From an uncultured Desulfobacter sp. (lineage in GTDB: Bacteria; Desulfobacterota; Desulfobacteria; Desulfobacterales; Desulfobacteraceae), in NCBI RefSeq assembly GCF_963666675.1, contig NZ_OY762929.1:3596001-3660000 (forward strand): DNA of 64,000 nt, given 5' to 3'. The notes under the pieces are model-generated. The model worked only from the letters and a program-made list of their open reading frames with translations. It searched no databases and had not been told where the DNA came from. A program made the translations under genes and the position numbers. Numbering within the stretch: position 1 is the first letter of the stretch; every line of letters begins with the position of its first letter. This document shows positions 40,224 through 49,427 of the stretch, one piece after another.

Positions 40224-41663
40224 TTAAAACACCGGCATAGTAAAGGAAAAGGTACACCCTTTCTCCGGCCTGTTCTTCACGAAAATTTCTCCACCATTGG
40301 CCTGAACGATCCGCCGGGCAATATTCAACCCAAGCCCGACCCCGTCCATGTGCTTGCGCACCTCCCTGGCCCGGTAGTATTTTTTAAAAATTAAATTTTT
40401 CTTATCTTTGGGTATCCCCGGCCCTTCATCACTGATATCACATGTTAGAAAGCTTTTCCCCGGCCCCTTGCTCAAACAAATATTCACCCGGCTGTTGTCC
40501 GGGGAAAATTTAAGGGCATTATCCAGGATATTTATCATCACCTGCATAATCTCCTTTTCATCCCCCTTAACCATGGGGGCCTGTTTTAAAACGTTAAATT
40601 CAGTACGTATGCCCCGGGCCTGTGCCCCGGGTGTAATACTCAATACGGCGGATTGCACAAGCTGGTTGGGATCAAAGGGGGCCACCTTTCTTTTCTTTAT
40701 GCCCGATGCCAGGGTGGACGCATCCAGCAGATGATTCAGCAGGCCTGTGATCCGGGCAATCTCATTGGCCGAAATGGTTAAAAATTTCTTCTGCCTATCA
40801 CTTACCGGCCCAAGGAGTTCTTCGGTCAGCATATTCACGGATTCACGTATGGAAGACAAAGGGCTTCGAATCTCATGGCTTAAGGTCGCAATAAAATCAG
40901 ATCGAATTTCATCATCGGCTTTAAGCTGACGGGTCATATCATTGAACGCCATGGCCAACTGCCCGAATTCATCTTTGGACCTAATATCCATCTCATACGA
41001 GTAATTATCATCAGAGACACGTTTAAGCCCGGATTTTAATTTATTTAAGGGGACAATGATGGATCTGGAAATAAACAAAACCCCCATAATGCCCACCAAT
41101 ATGGAAATACCGAACCCGATCATGCAGTTTCTCATGACCTGACGGCTTAAACGATTGATCAGAATCAGCGCCTGCTCAATTCTATGGTCGTTATCTTTTC
41201 TGGCCACGGCAATGGTGTTCACCCAGCGGTCCAGGACCCCGGCATCAATCCAGACATAATCCTCGTTCATGACCGCTTCCATAAAAATACCTGACTTGAT
41301 ATGGTCACCAAAGGTTTGGTCAATGTCATACCAGTATCCTGCCGGGGTTACCCGCCTTGTATCCAGGACGATGATCTCGTTAAGCACCTTTTGATAATTG
41401 TCCCTGGCTGCGCCGAAATAGTCAAAATAAACGTCTTTTTTCAGCAGTTTCAATTTCTTGATATTGGCGTCCATATCAAGAAGGCTGTTCTTCAGATCGT
41501 TGGACAAAACGGCAATCCGGTTGCTGATACCGACAATGCGTGCAGAGGTATCGGACATCTCCCGGACCTTCATAAACAGGCCATATACGGTGCCATAGAA
41601 TATGAAGATGAAAAAAAAGAGAAAAACAAAAAGTTTTTTTGAGATACCTGGTGTCATGGACAT
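40224..41663 (-). CDS. glrK: Sensor histidine kinase, GlrK/QseE type
   Basis: A 479-residue kinase. Helix one (about 10-30) and helix two (about 180-203) flank a 150-residue helical periplasmic domain. Then come HAMP (about 205-255), HisKA with FIATLSHEIRSPLSSIRESV, and a catalytic domain with INILDNALKFSP (N), ISDEGPGIPKD (G1) and MDGVGLGLNIARRIVQANGG (G2). It heads a three-gene operon with the lipoprotein and sigma-54 regulator. The MNEDYVWIDAGVLDRWVNTI-type periplasmic stretch is not known to me as a ligand site. Confidence 0.9.
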   Translation of the reverse strand: MSMTPGISKKLFVFLFFFIFIFYGTVYGLFMKVREMSDTSARIVGISNRIAVLSNDLKNSLLDMDANIKKLKLLKKDVYFDYFGAARDNYQKVLNEIIVLDTRRVTPAGYWYDIDQTFGDHIKSGIFMEAVMNEDYVWIDAGVLDRWVNTIAVARKDNDHRIEQALILINRLSRQVMRNCMIGFGISILVGIMGVLFISRSIIVPLNKLKSGLKRVSDDNYSYEMDIRSKDEFGQLAMAFNDMTRQLKADDEIRSDFIATLSHEIRSPLSSIRESVNMLTEELLGPVSDRQKKFLTISANEIARITGLLNHLLDASTLASGIKKRKVAPFDPNQLVQSAVLSITPGAQARGIRTEFNVLKQAPMVKGDEKEIMQVMINILDNALKFSPDNSRVNICLSKGPGKSFLTCDISDEGPGIPKDKKNLIFKKYYRAREVRKHMDGVGLGLNIARRIVQANGGEIFVKNRPEKGCTFSFTMPVF

Positions 41664-41690
41664 ATTGTTACAGTTTGCATAGGTGAAAGC

Positions 41691-41719
41691 GTTTTAGCAT
41701 GCCGGAACAGTCAAGTCAA
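41691..41719 (-). promoter_or_regulatory. Candidate promoter of the kinase-lipoprotein-regulator operon
   Basis: TTGACT (41714-41719, minus strand) and TAAAAC (41691-41696) are 17 bases apart, 28 bases before the kinase start. Confidence 0.4.
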
Positions 41720-41874
41720 TTCCCGACCGTCCCGACCGGTGCAAGTAGGTTTCAACACTTTAAGCAAAACCGAAACCAAAAGCAATCAACACATTCAACC
41801 GTATTGAATTTTCATGACGGATACTTTATCTTTATGAAACCAATGACGCCAAACGCCACAAAGAGGAGAGTTTA

Positions 41875-43020
41875 ATGGGTGCTGATGTATTTTTCATAGA
41901 CATGACCGCCACATCAAGGGAAAACCTGCCCGCTAAACTGGAGCGTCTGGTTACCACGGCCGGGCTTGACACGATCCTGGATAAAAATGACCTGACCGCT
42001 GTAAAGGTGCATTTCGGCGAACAAGGAAATACTGCGTATATCAGGCCTGTTCTGATCCGTAAGATTATCCGGGCCGTCAGAAAAGCCGGCGCAACCCCTT
42101 TTTTAACCGATGCCAACACCCTTTACGTGGGCACCCGGTCCGATGCCGTGTCCCATATCAAAACCGCTGTGGAAAACGGATTTTCCTACTCATCCATGGA
42201 CGGAGCCCCGTTGATCATTGCCGACGGCCTGTTCGGTAAAAGCGAGACCGCTGTCCGGGTAGATCTCAAACATAACCGGGACGTATTTATCGGGTCGGAA
42301 ATAGTCAATGCCAACGCCCTGGTCTCCCTGGCCCATTTCAAGGGCCACGAACTGTCCGGGTTCGGCGGCACCCTTAAAAATCTGGGGATGGGGTGTGCCT
42401 CCCGCAGGGGAAAGCTGGACCAGCATTCCAATGTAAGCCCTAAAATAAAACGCAAAACCTGCGTCGGCTGCGGTTTGTGTGTCCAGCATTGTCCGGGCCG
42501 GGCCATCACCATAGAAAATAAAAAAGCATATATGAACAAGGTGGACTGTATCGGGTGTGCCGAATGCATCGTCCGATGCCCCACCCACTCCATCAACATC
42601 AACTGGAATCAGGATGTCCCCGTCTTTCTTGAAAAAATGATGGAATACACCGCAGGCGTACTCAAAAACAAAACCGGCAAATGCCTGTTTGTCAATTTTA
42701 TCACAAACATCTCGCCCAAATGTGACTGCCTGCCCTATGCAGAAGCCCCCATCTGCAACGATATCGGTGTGGTGGCCTCCTGTGATCCCGTCGCCGTTGA
42801 CCAGGCCGGCGCAGACCTTGTCAACCAGGCCCAGGGCATTGCATCGTCGGCATTGACCACAAATCTTTCCCCCGGCCAAGACAAGTTTAAGGGCCTCTAT
42901 CCCCAGGTAGACTGGGAGCACCAGCTTGACTATGCCCAACAAATCGGCCTCGGGACAAGAGAATACACCCTGACCAAATTGGAGACTCTGGCGTATAAAA
43001 ATCCAGGGCCGCACGGTTAA
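41875..43020 (+). CDS. DUF362 domain protein with two [4Fe-4S] ferredoxin motifs
   Basis: A 381-residue cytoplasmic protein with AGGAGAG before ATG 41875. The DUF362 region fills the N- and C-terminal thirds: LTAVKVHFGEQGNTAYIRPV, NANALVSLAHFKGHELSGFG and GGTLKNLGMGCASRRGKL, then VVASCDPVAVDQAGADLVNQ. A ferredoxin insert carries CVGCGLCVQHCPGRAI near 200 and CIGCAECIVRCPTHSI near 230. Such proteins are frequent in anaerobes; no substrate is established. It lies two bases before a J-domain protein gene, with which it is surely co-transcribed. Confidence 0.85.
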   Translation: MGADVFFIDMTATSRENLPAKLERLVTTAGLDTILDKNDLTAVKVHFGEQGNTAYIRPVLIRKIIRAVRKAGATPFLTDANTLYVGTRSDAVSHIKTAVENGFSYSSMDGAPLIIADGLFGKSETAVRVDLKHNRDVFIGSEIVNANALVSLAHFKGHELSGFGGTLKNLGMGCASRRGKLDQHSNVSPKIKRKTCVGCGLCVQHCPGRAITIENKKAYMNKVDCIGCAECIVRCPTHSININWNQDVPVFLEKMMEYTAGVLKNKTGKCLFVNFITNISPKCDCLPYAEAPICNDIGVVASCDPVAVDQAGADLVNQAQGIASSALTTNLSPGQDKFKGLYPQVDWEHQLDYAQQIGLGTREYTLTKLETLAYKNPGPHG

Positions 43021-43022
43021 TC

Positions 43023-44024
43023 ATGTATCTGGCAAAGATAAAAAAGAACAGGCAGACCACCTATATCCTGCGCGAATCCGTCAGACAGGATAAACAAATG
43101 GTAAGCCGGGACATTTTTGATCTGGGGCCCTGCCCCGGGGCCTGGATTGATTATCCGGGCGGCAATGCCTGGTACTTAAATCCGGATCTGGAATCAAGGA
43201 TTTCAACCCTGGCCGATACCTTTGACAGTGAACAGCTTGAAGACCTGTTCTGGCCGTTTATACGCCCGGCCATCCGCAGGGCGACCCAGGCCTTCAGGCA
43301 TCGGGGCTTTAAGCAGTATAAACCCATGACCCGGCGGCAAAAAGAGACCGTTGCAAGGCAGGTCCATGCCTTTGACAAACGCCGGGCCCATTTTCTTAAA
43401 TTCGGCAACATGGACCAGGGCCCCATGGTGAATATGCCCACGGTACTTTTCAGGCAGTTGCACAACAAATCCCGGGATGAAATCGAACAGCATTTCATGG
43501 AGCAGGAAAAGATTTTGCGCGCAAAAGATCTTAAATCATATGTGTACACGGTATTGGATCTGCATCGCTTTTTCCAGGGGTTCATGGCCAAGCAGATGCC
43601 CCAGGCCCTGGACCAGGATAAAGTGGAGACATTTTTTATCCAGGAGCTGTGCCTGTTGAAAAATGAACTTTTCGGCACGACCGGCCGGCTGCATGAATAC
43701 CTGATCCGGTATGCCGTGATGTTCTTTGATCATACCTACGGTGATTCCGTACTGCTGGATGATATGGCCAAAGATTTCCAGTTCCGCCAAAGAAGCCGTT
43801 GGAATAAGCCGCCTTCCTCCCCCCGGCAGATTAAGATTTCCCAGGCATTCAAACTGTTTAACCTGACAACAAAAACCCTGGAATCCATGGACAAAAAAGA
43901 CCTCACCCGGGAATTTCGGCGTCTTGCAAGACAACATCATCCGGACAGGGGCGGTAGCCATGATAAATTTGTGGAGCTGAACAACGCCTACCAGGCCTTG
44001 CTCGAAAAAATTTTACAAAGATAA
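43023..44024 (+). CDS. Protein with a C-terminal J-domain
   Basis: A 333-residue protein. The last 65 residues are a J-domain: TREFRRLARQHHPDRGGSHD followed by KFVELNNAYQALLEKI, with the essential HPD tripeptide near 297. J-domains stimulate DnaK ATPase. Most J-proteins place the domain first; here it is last, after 265 residues of an unrecognised helical region that starts MYLAKIKKNRQTTYILRESV and might select the client. There is no Gly/Phe or zinc-finger region, so it is a type III J-protein. The neighbour DUF362 protein could be the client or a partner. Confidence 0.8.
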   Translation: MYLAKIKKNRQTTYILRESVRQDKQMVSRDIFDLGPCPGAWIDYPGGNAWYLNPDLESRISTLADTFDSEQLEDLFWPFIRPAIRRATQAFRHRGFKQYKPMTRRQKETVARQVHAFDKRRAHFLKFGNMDQGPMVNMPTVLFRQLHNKSRDEIEQHFMEQEKILRAKDLKSYVYTVLDLHRFFQGFMAKQMPQALDQDKVETFFIQELCLLKNELFGTTGRLHEYLIRYAVMFFDHTYGDSVLLDDMAKDFQFRQRSRWNKPPSSPRQIKISQAFKLFNLTTKTLESMDKKDLTREFRRLARQHHPDRGGSHDKFVELNNAYQALLEKILQR

Positions 44025-44120
44025 TCTTCCCGGAATAGTTTGACAACAAAGGTGAGGTGAAGTTAAATACTATAGACATTTCACGATAACTTCTCATCAT
44101 CATAAACAAAGAGGGTTCGG

Positions 44121-46148
44121 GTGTTATACGTTTTCTTGAAAAGAATAATACTGCCGCTCCTGTTGCTGCCGGGTTTGTTTTTAATTTTCCCTTCCAGGTG
44201 CCCGGCCGTGCAAACCCAGGATCTGACGACATTTTCCATTGAAGAGCTCATGGAGATCAAAGTCATTTCCGTGAGTAAAAAAAGTCAACGGCTCTCGGAC
44301 AGTGCCGCTGCAATTTTCGTAATCACCCGGGAAGATATCAGACGATCCGGGGTTACCAGCATTCCCGATGCCCTGCGCATGGCCCCGGGCGTGAACGTGG
44401 CGCGCATTGATGCCAACAAATGGGCCATCAACTGCAGGGGCTTTAACAGCCGCTTCGCCCCAAGTCTCCAGGTTCTTATTGACGGCCGCAGCGTATATAC
44501 CCCAAGTTTTTCAGGCGTTTACTGGGAGGTCACCAATGTGCTGCTTGAGGACGTGGACCGCATTGAGGTGATCCGCGGCCCCGGGGCCACCATCTGGGGT
44601 TCCAATGCAGTCAATGGGGTGATCAATATTATTACCCGCAAGGCCAACGATACCCAGGGCGGATTCATACAGGCATCTGCGGGAACCGTGGAAAAAAACA
44701 GGGTGGCCGCAAGATACGGCGGCACCATGGGCGAGGACAAATTCTGGCGAATTTACGCCGATCACAGGGCCCGGGATGAATTTGATCGTCTTTCCGGGGA
44801 AAATGCAAGTGACGACTGGCAGATCAATCAGGCCGGTTTCCGCATGGATGCCCAAATATCTTCGGCTGACGATATCATAATCCAGGGGGATATCTACGAC
44901 GGTCATATTCACCAGGATCTCTATCTTTACAGCCAGGCGCCACCGTACATGGATGAATTTCCGGTAAAAACAAAGGTATCCGGGGGCAATATCATGGGCC
45001 GGTGGACAAGGGTGCTTTCGGGGACGTCGAAAATGTCGGCGAAGATGTATTACGATACCATGCATCGATCCGAAGATATACTCAACGAAGACCGGCACAA
45101 TATTGACCTGGAATTCCAGCACCGTTTCGGCATGGGATTCGGCAACGATGTGATCTGGGGCGTTCGCCTGCGACATTCCCATGATGATTATTCCGGCTCA
45201 AAAGTCACGTTTATGGATCCCGAGAGCACAGATGACCTGCTTTACTCCGCCTTTATCCAGGACGAAATATCTTTCCCCGGGGATCAGGTCAAACTAACCT
45301 TTGGTTCAAAATTTGAACACAACGATTATACAGGTTTTGAAATTCAGCCCTCCACAAGGCTGCTGTGGAAGCCGGGTGAACACCACAGGTTGTGGGCGGC
45401 CGTTTCCCGGGCCACCCGGATTCCCTCCCGGGTCGAAGCCGATGCCGTCATCTACCTTGCCGGAACAAGTGTTGACGGCAGCCCGTATCCTTTATATACC
45501 AGATTTTTAAATAACAAAGACCAGACCGCAGAAACACTGTGGGCCTGGGAAGCGGGATACCGATTTATTCCGCAGCAAAGCTTTTCTGTGGATCTGGCTC
45601 TGTTTTTCAATGATTATAAAAATCTAAGGCTCTATTCACCCCAAGGTTCCCCCTATCTTGACACTGACAACAATGTACTTGTTCAAGATATTGCCTTAAG
45701 CAACATGTCCAATGCCCGGTCCTGGGGCGCAGAAATTTCCCTAGATCTGGCTACCGGCAAAAAAATAAAGTGGACCCTGGCCTATTCACTGATATTTCAT
45801 GATTATGACAATGACGAAGAGTTTGAAATTGACTTTGGATTTACAAAACATCAGGTTTCCTTGCGGAGCCGGTTTGATCTGACAAAAAATTTAACATTGG
45901 ACGCCTGGCTTAGGTATGTGGGAAAAACAAACGCAACGTACACATTGTCAGACGCTGCCATCTATGAAATCGACGATTACCTAACCCTGGATCTGCGTGT
46001 GGGTTGGAAAATCCGGCCGGGTCTTGAATTTTTCCTGGCCGGCCAGAACCTGCTCCAGGACTCCCACCTCGAATTTGTCCAGGAAGCATTCAGTTACCCG
46101 GTGGAGGTTCCCCGCAGCGCCTATGCCGGTCTGACCTATACATTCTAA
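44121..46148 (+). CDS. TonB-dependent outer-membrane receptor
   Basis: A 675-residue receptor starting with GTG 44121 behind AGAGGG. A signal peptide (about 1-30) is followed by a plug domain: TTFSIEELMEIKVISVSKKS, AAIFVITREDIRRSGVTSIP, QVLIDGRSVYTPSFSGVYWE and DRIEVIRGPGATIWGSNAVN. The remaining sequence is the 22-stranded barrel, ending with an aromatic residue (LTYTF). The plug resembles receptors often found with YfiR and hybrid kinases or GGDEF proteins, as here, rather than a siderophore-specific class. The ligand is not predictable. Confidence 0.92.
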   Translation: MLYVFLKRIILPLLLLPGLFLIFPSRCPAVQTQDLTTFSIEELMEIKVISVSKKSQRLSDSAAAIFVITREDIRRSGVTSIPDALRMAPGVNVARIDANKWAINCRGFNSRFAPSLQVLIDGRSVYTPSFSGVYWEVTNVLLEDVDRIEVIRGPGATIWGSNAVNGVINIITRKANDTQGGFIQASAGTVEKNRVAARYGGTMGEDKFWRIYADHRARDEFDRLSGENASDDWQINQAGFRMDAQISSADDIIIQGDIYDGHIHQDLYLYSQAPPYMDEFPVKTKVSGGNIMGRWTRVLSGTSKMSAKMYYDTMHRSEDILNEDRHNIDLEFQHRFGMGFGNDVIWGVRLRHSHDDYSGSKVTFMDPESTDDLLYSAFIQDEISFPGDQVKLTFGSKFEHNDYTGFEIQPSTRLLWKPGEHHRLWAAVSRATRIPSRVEADAVIYLAGTSVDGSPYPLYTRFLNNKDQTAETLWAWEAGYRFIPQQSFSVDLALFFNDYKNLRLYSPQGSPYLDTDNNVLVQDIALSNMSNARSWGAEISLDLATGKKIKWTLAYSLIFHDYDNDEEFEIDFGFTKHQVSLRSRFDLTKNLTLDAWLRYVGKTNATYTLSDAAIYEIDDYLTLDLRVGWKIRPGLEFFLAGQNLLQDSHLEFVQEAFSYPVEVPRSAYAGLTYTF

Positions 46149-46198
46149 CGATATGCCGTTATCTTCTTGGGATTAAAACAGAGGTGATGCAACCGCCA

Positions 46199-46768
46199 AT
46201 GCATAAAATAATAAAACCCATGCTTTTTGCCGGCATCTGCCAATTTTTATTATGCATGATTGTTCCAAAAACGCTTTTGTCACAAAACCTTGGAGAATAT
46301 CAGGTTAAAGCCGCCTTTGTGTATAATTTTACCAAACTCATTGAATGGCCTGAAACAACATTTGACAGTGACGGGGAAAAATTTAACATTGCCGTATTCG
46401 GCAATGAAGAACTCAAAGAAAGTTTCCGGACCATTGACGGAAAAATCAGTACCGGCCGCGTTATCTCCGTACAGTATCCAGACCCCGAATCCAAGAATTT
46501 CAAAAAAACGCTGGCAGAAAGTCAGGTTGTATTCATCAGCAGACATATGCGCTTGGAACATGTCTTGCAAATTTTAAAAAACACTGAAGACAGGCCGATA
46601 CTTACCATTGGTGAAATCAAAAGCTTCAGCCGGGCCGGCGGCATCATTCAGTTTTTTACAAGGGATGATCATCTCCATTTTGAAATAAATATTCAAAAAG
46701 CCCGGGCACACCAGCTCAAATTCAGCTCCAGGCTTCTTAAACTGGCTGTTATTGTAAATGAAAAATAA
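46199..46768 (+). CDS. YfiR family periplasmic protein
   Basis: A 189-residue protein from ATG 46199 (GAGGTG upstream; 46187 and 46184 are other starts). A signal peptide (to about 27) precedes the YfiR/DUF4154 domain: EYQVKAAFVYNFTKLIEWPE, FNIAVFGNEELKESF, VVFISRHMRLEHVLQIL, GGIIQFFTRDDHLHFEINIQ. YfiR in Pseudomonas is a periplasmic repressor of the diguanylate cyclase YfiN. Here the adjacent downstream membrane signalling protein is a hybrid kinase, whose N-terminal periplasmic domain is a plausible partner. Stop and next start overlap by one base (TAATG). Confidence 0.88.
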   Translation: MHKIIKPMLFAGICQFLLCMIVPKTLLSQNLGEYQVKAAFVYNFTKLIEWPETTFDSDGEKFNIAVFGNEELKESFRTIDGKISTGRVISVQYPDPESKNFKKTLAESQVVFISRHMRLEHVLQILKNTEDRPILTIGEIKSFSRAGGIIQFFTRDDHLHFEINIQKARAHQLKFSSRLLKLAVIVNEK

Positions 46769-48846
46769 TGAAACCCAAAAAACAATCAAAACCTAACGTT
46801 GTTTCCATCAGGACAAAACTGATCCTGACCCTTGGTGCCACGGCATTTTTTGCCCTTGCCCTGATGGCAGGCGCCATGGTGGTCTATGAAACCCATAATG
46901 CCAGAAAAAATTTGGTAAATGAGCTTGAATCCATTGCAGACCTGATCGCGTTAAATTCCGCGGTGGCCATGATGTTCAATGACCAAAAGTCGGCATTTGA
47001 GGATCTTGGCGCCCTGTCTGCAAAACAAGGTATCGTCGGGGCCATTCTTTACGATACCCATGGGACAATTTACGCTCATTTTCCAAAGGATTCCGTTGCC
47101 GTTAACACGCTGGCCCACGAAGTCAAACGCCTGTGCAGTCCAGACAGCACCCCAATTGAAATGTTAAGCGCCCGAAAAATAATTAGCGGCGTTACAAACG
47201 GCCATACCCATGTGATCCTGCCGGTCAAATTTGAAGACAAATTTTTAGGGGCCGTTCACCTCGTTGATGATATGCAGCATTTAGAAAAAAGGTTGTCTGC
47301 TTATTATCTGATTGTTGCGTGCATTGGATGCATTACATTGGCCGTGGTCCTGATTCTATCCTCCAAACTGCAGTCCATCTTTACCCGGCCGTTGTTTGAT
47401 GTCATTGATTCCATGGGCCGGGTGACCCAGAAAAAAGATTACCGAATCAGGGTTAAAAAATACAGTGACGATGAGTTTGGTGTGCTTGTGGAGCAGTTTA
47501 ATCAGATGATTGAAGAGATCCAGGCCAGGGACGACAGGCTCAATTCATACAGTTCAACCCTTGAATCCAGGGTCGAACAAAGAACCCAGGATTTGACCCG
47601 GGCCAAAGAAACACTTGAATCCACAGTCATCCATCTGGAAAAGGCCCAAAAAAAAGCCGAGGAAGCAAGCCAGATAAAATCCCAGTTCCTTGCAAATATG
47701 AGTCATGAAATCAGGACCCCCATGAACGGCATTATCGGCATGACCGAAATCCTGCTTTCGTCAAACCTTTCCAGTGAACAAAAGACGTTTGCAATCAATA
47801 TTCAAAAATCATCCCAGATCCTATTGTCAATCATCAGCGATATTTTAGATTTTTCCAAAATTGAAGCGGGTAAGCTTGAAATTGAATCCATTGCCTTTGA
47901 CGTCGTCAGCCTGGTCACGGACATTGAAGCACTTCTCTCCCCCGTCGCCAAAGAGAAGAGTCTGAATTTAACCGTTAAAATCCCAAAGGAAACAGATCCT
48001 TTGCTGGTGGGCGATCCCACCCGGATCAAGCAAATTCTAATTAACCTTGTGGGCAATGCCATAAAATTTACCCAAGCCGGCGGGGTAACTATTATGGTGT
48101 CGACCTGCCGGACAGAAAACAAAGAATTGTGTAATGGTGACGACCAAAAAGCGGGAATCGACCTGACCATTTCCATCAAAGACACCGGTATCGGCATTCC
48201 GCCTGAAAAGCAAAAACATCTATTTTTACCCTTTTCCCAGGCTGACGCCTCTTTTACACGCAAATACGGCGGCACCGGACTTGGCCTTGCCATTTCATCG
48301 GATCTGGTCGCTCTTATGGGGGGCACCATCAGATGTACCAGCGAACCGGGGAAAGGAAGCACATTTTCTTTTGTTCTTCCCTTAAAACAAGCAGGAGAAG
48401 ACGTCAACGACGTACCGGTCGACACATGTGCAGATCAGCCCCCCGAAACGGATAGGGTTGATCTCCATGTTCTGGTGGCCGAAGACAACATCACCAACCA
48501 GGACGTATTTTCAACGATGCTTAAAAAATTTGGATGCCGGGTGGACATTGCCGGCACAGGTGTTGAGGCCATAGATCAATTCATTTTATTGAAACCGGAT
48601 ATCATCCTAATGGACTGCCAGATGCCGAAAATGGACGGTTATCAGGCCTGCCGGGAAATAAGGAAACACGAAGCGGACCTTGGCATCCATACCCCGATCA
48701 TTGCCATTACCGCCCATGCCATGTCCGAAGATCGCGAAAAATGTCAAAAAGCCGGCATGGACGATTTCCTGACCAAACCGTTCATGATGGAAGATCTTTT
48801 GAAAATAATAAAGAAATGGATTGATCATCCGGCTCCCGGTCCTTAG
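46768..48846 (+). CDS. Hybrid sensor histidine kinase with CHASE8-like input domain
   Basis: A 692-residue protein: helix one (about 20-42), a periplasmic CHASE8-type domain (about 43-175; IADLIALNSAVAMMFNDQKS), helix two (about 178-200), HAMP, coiled coil, HisKA (ANMSHEIRTPMNGIIGMTEI), ATPase domain (INLVGNAIKFTQ, IKDTGIGIPPEKQ, YGGTGLGLAIS) and a C-terminal receiver (about 565-685; VAEDN, Asp in IILMDCQMPKMDGYQA, LTKPF). The receiver suggests a phosphorelay to an unlinked Hpt protein. With the upstream TonB receptor and YfiR it forms a three-layer outer membrane-periplasm-inner membrane signalling set. Its stop overlaps the cheD stop on the other strand. Confidence 0.92.
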   Translation: MKPKKQSKPNVVSIRTKLILTLGATAFFALALMAGAMVVYETHNARKNLVNELESIADLIALNSAVAMMFNDQKSAFEDLGALSAKQGIVGAILYDTHGTIYAHFPKDSVAVNTLAHEVKRLCSPDSTPIEMLSARKIISGVTNGHTHVILPVKFEDKFLGAVHLVDDMQHLEKRLSAYYLIVACIGCITLAVVLILSSKLQSIFTRPLFDVIDSMGRVTQKKDYRIRVKKYSDDEFGVLVEQFNQMIEEIQARDDRLNSYSSTLESRVEQRTQDLTRAKETLESTVIHLEKAQKKAEEASQIKSQFLANMSHEIRTPMNGIIGMTEILLSSNLSSEQKTFAINIQKSSQILLSIISDILDFSKIEAGKLEIESIAFDVVSLVTDIEALLSPVAKEKSLNLTVKIPKETDPLLVGDPTRIKQILINLVGNAIKFTQAGGVTIMVSTCRTENKELCNGDDQKAGIDLTISIKDTGIGIPPEKQKHLFLPFSQADASFTRKYGGTGLGLAISSDLVALMGGTIRCTSEPGKGSTFSFVLPLKQAGEDVNDVPVDTCADQPPETDRVDLHVLVAEDNITNQDVFSTMLKKFGCRVDIAGTGVEAIDQFILLKPDIILMDCQMPKMDGYQACREIRKHEADLGIHTPIIAITAHAMSEDREKCQKAGMDDFLTKPFMMEDLLKIIKKWIDHPAPGP

Positions 48847-49427
48847 TCAAACAGCGTGATATCTCCGGGCGCATCCAGCTCTTCCCGGATTCGGTTGCGT
48901 TTGGCGTGTTCTGCGGCGGCCAGGGCTTTCATGGAGGGCACACGCTTTAAAAAGACTTCGCCCGTGGCAATGTGAAAAAAAAGTTTACGTGAATCATGCC
49001 CGCCAAAATCACGACTCAGGATTTTAATATTTTCACTGCCAAGAAAATTAACCACAAACTCAACATTCTTCGCCCCCACCGCATTCTCCTGGTCCAGGAG
49101 CGTCAGCATATTCGCACCGCCAAAGGTCTTTGCAACCAATTTTTGCCGATTTCCGCCAAGCCGCATAATGGCGTTGATCAACAACTCCATGGCATTGATC
49201 CCATAACGGGCAGAAGCATCATACTTATTAATATCCGGATTGAACGGCATAAGGATGTGATTCATCCCCCCGATTTTGCTGTCCGGATCATACAGGCACA
49301 CCGCCACACAAGAACCGAGCACCGTATGAATCACGATGTCCTGGCTGCTGACAAAATATTCTCCAATACCGATGGAGACCAGATTTACCCGCCGGTTAAA
49401 TGGTCCGGCTCTTTTTGAGTATGGCAT
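48843..49427 (-). CDS. cheD: Chemoreceptor glutamine deamidase CheD
   Basis: A 194-residue protein from ATG 49427, which overlaps the end of cheB by 32 bases. The catalytic Cys and His lie in IHTVLGSCVAVCLYDPDSK and GGMNHILMPF, and the Thr is in LVAKTFGGANML. CheD deamidates receptor glutamines and opposes or supports CheY/CheC-type adaptation. It is the last gene of a seven-gene chemosensory operon. Upstream in-frame ATGs at 49439 and 49469 would lengthen it into cheB. Confidence 0.92.
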   Translation of the reverse strand: MPYSKRAGPFNRRVNLVSIGIGEYFVSSQDIVIHTVLGSCVAVCLYDPDSKIGGMNHILMPFNPDINKYDASARYGINAMELLINAIMRLGGNRQKLVAKTFGGANMLTLLDQENAVGAKNVEFVVNFLGSENIKILSRDFGGHDSRKLFFHIATGEVFLKRVPSMKALAAAEHAKRNRIREELDAPGDITLFD

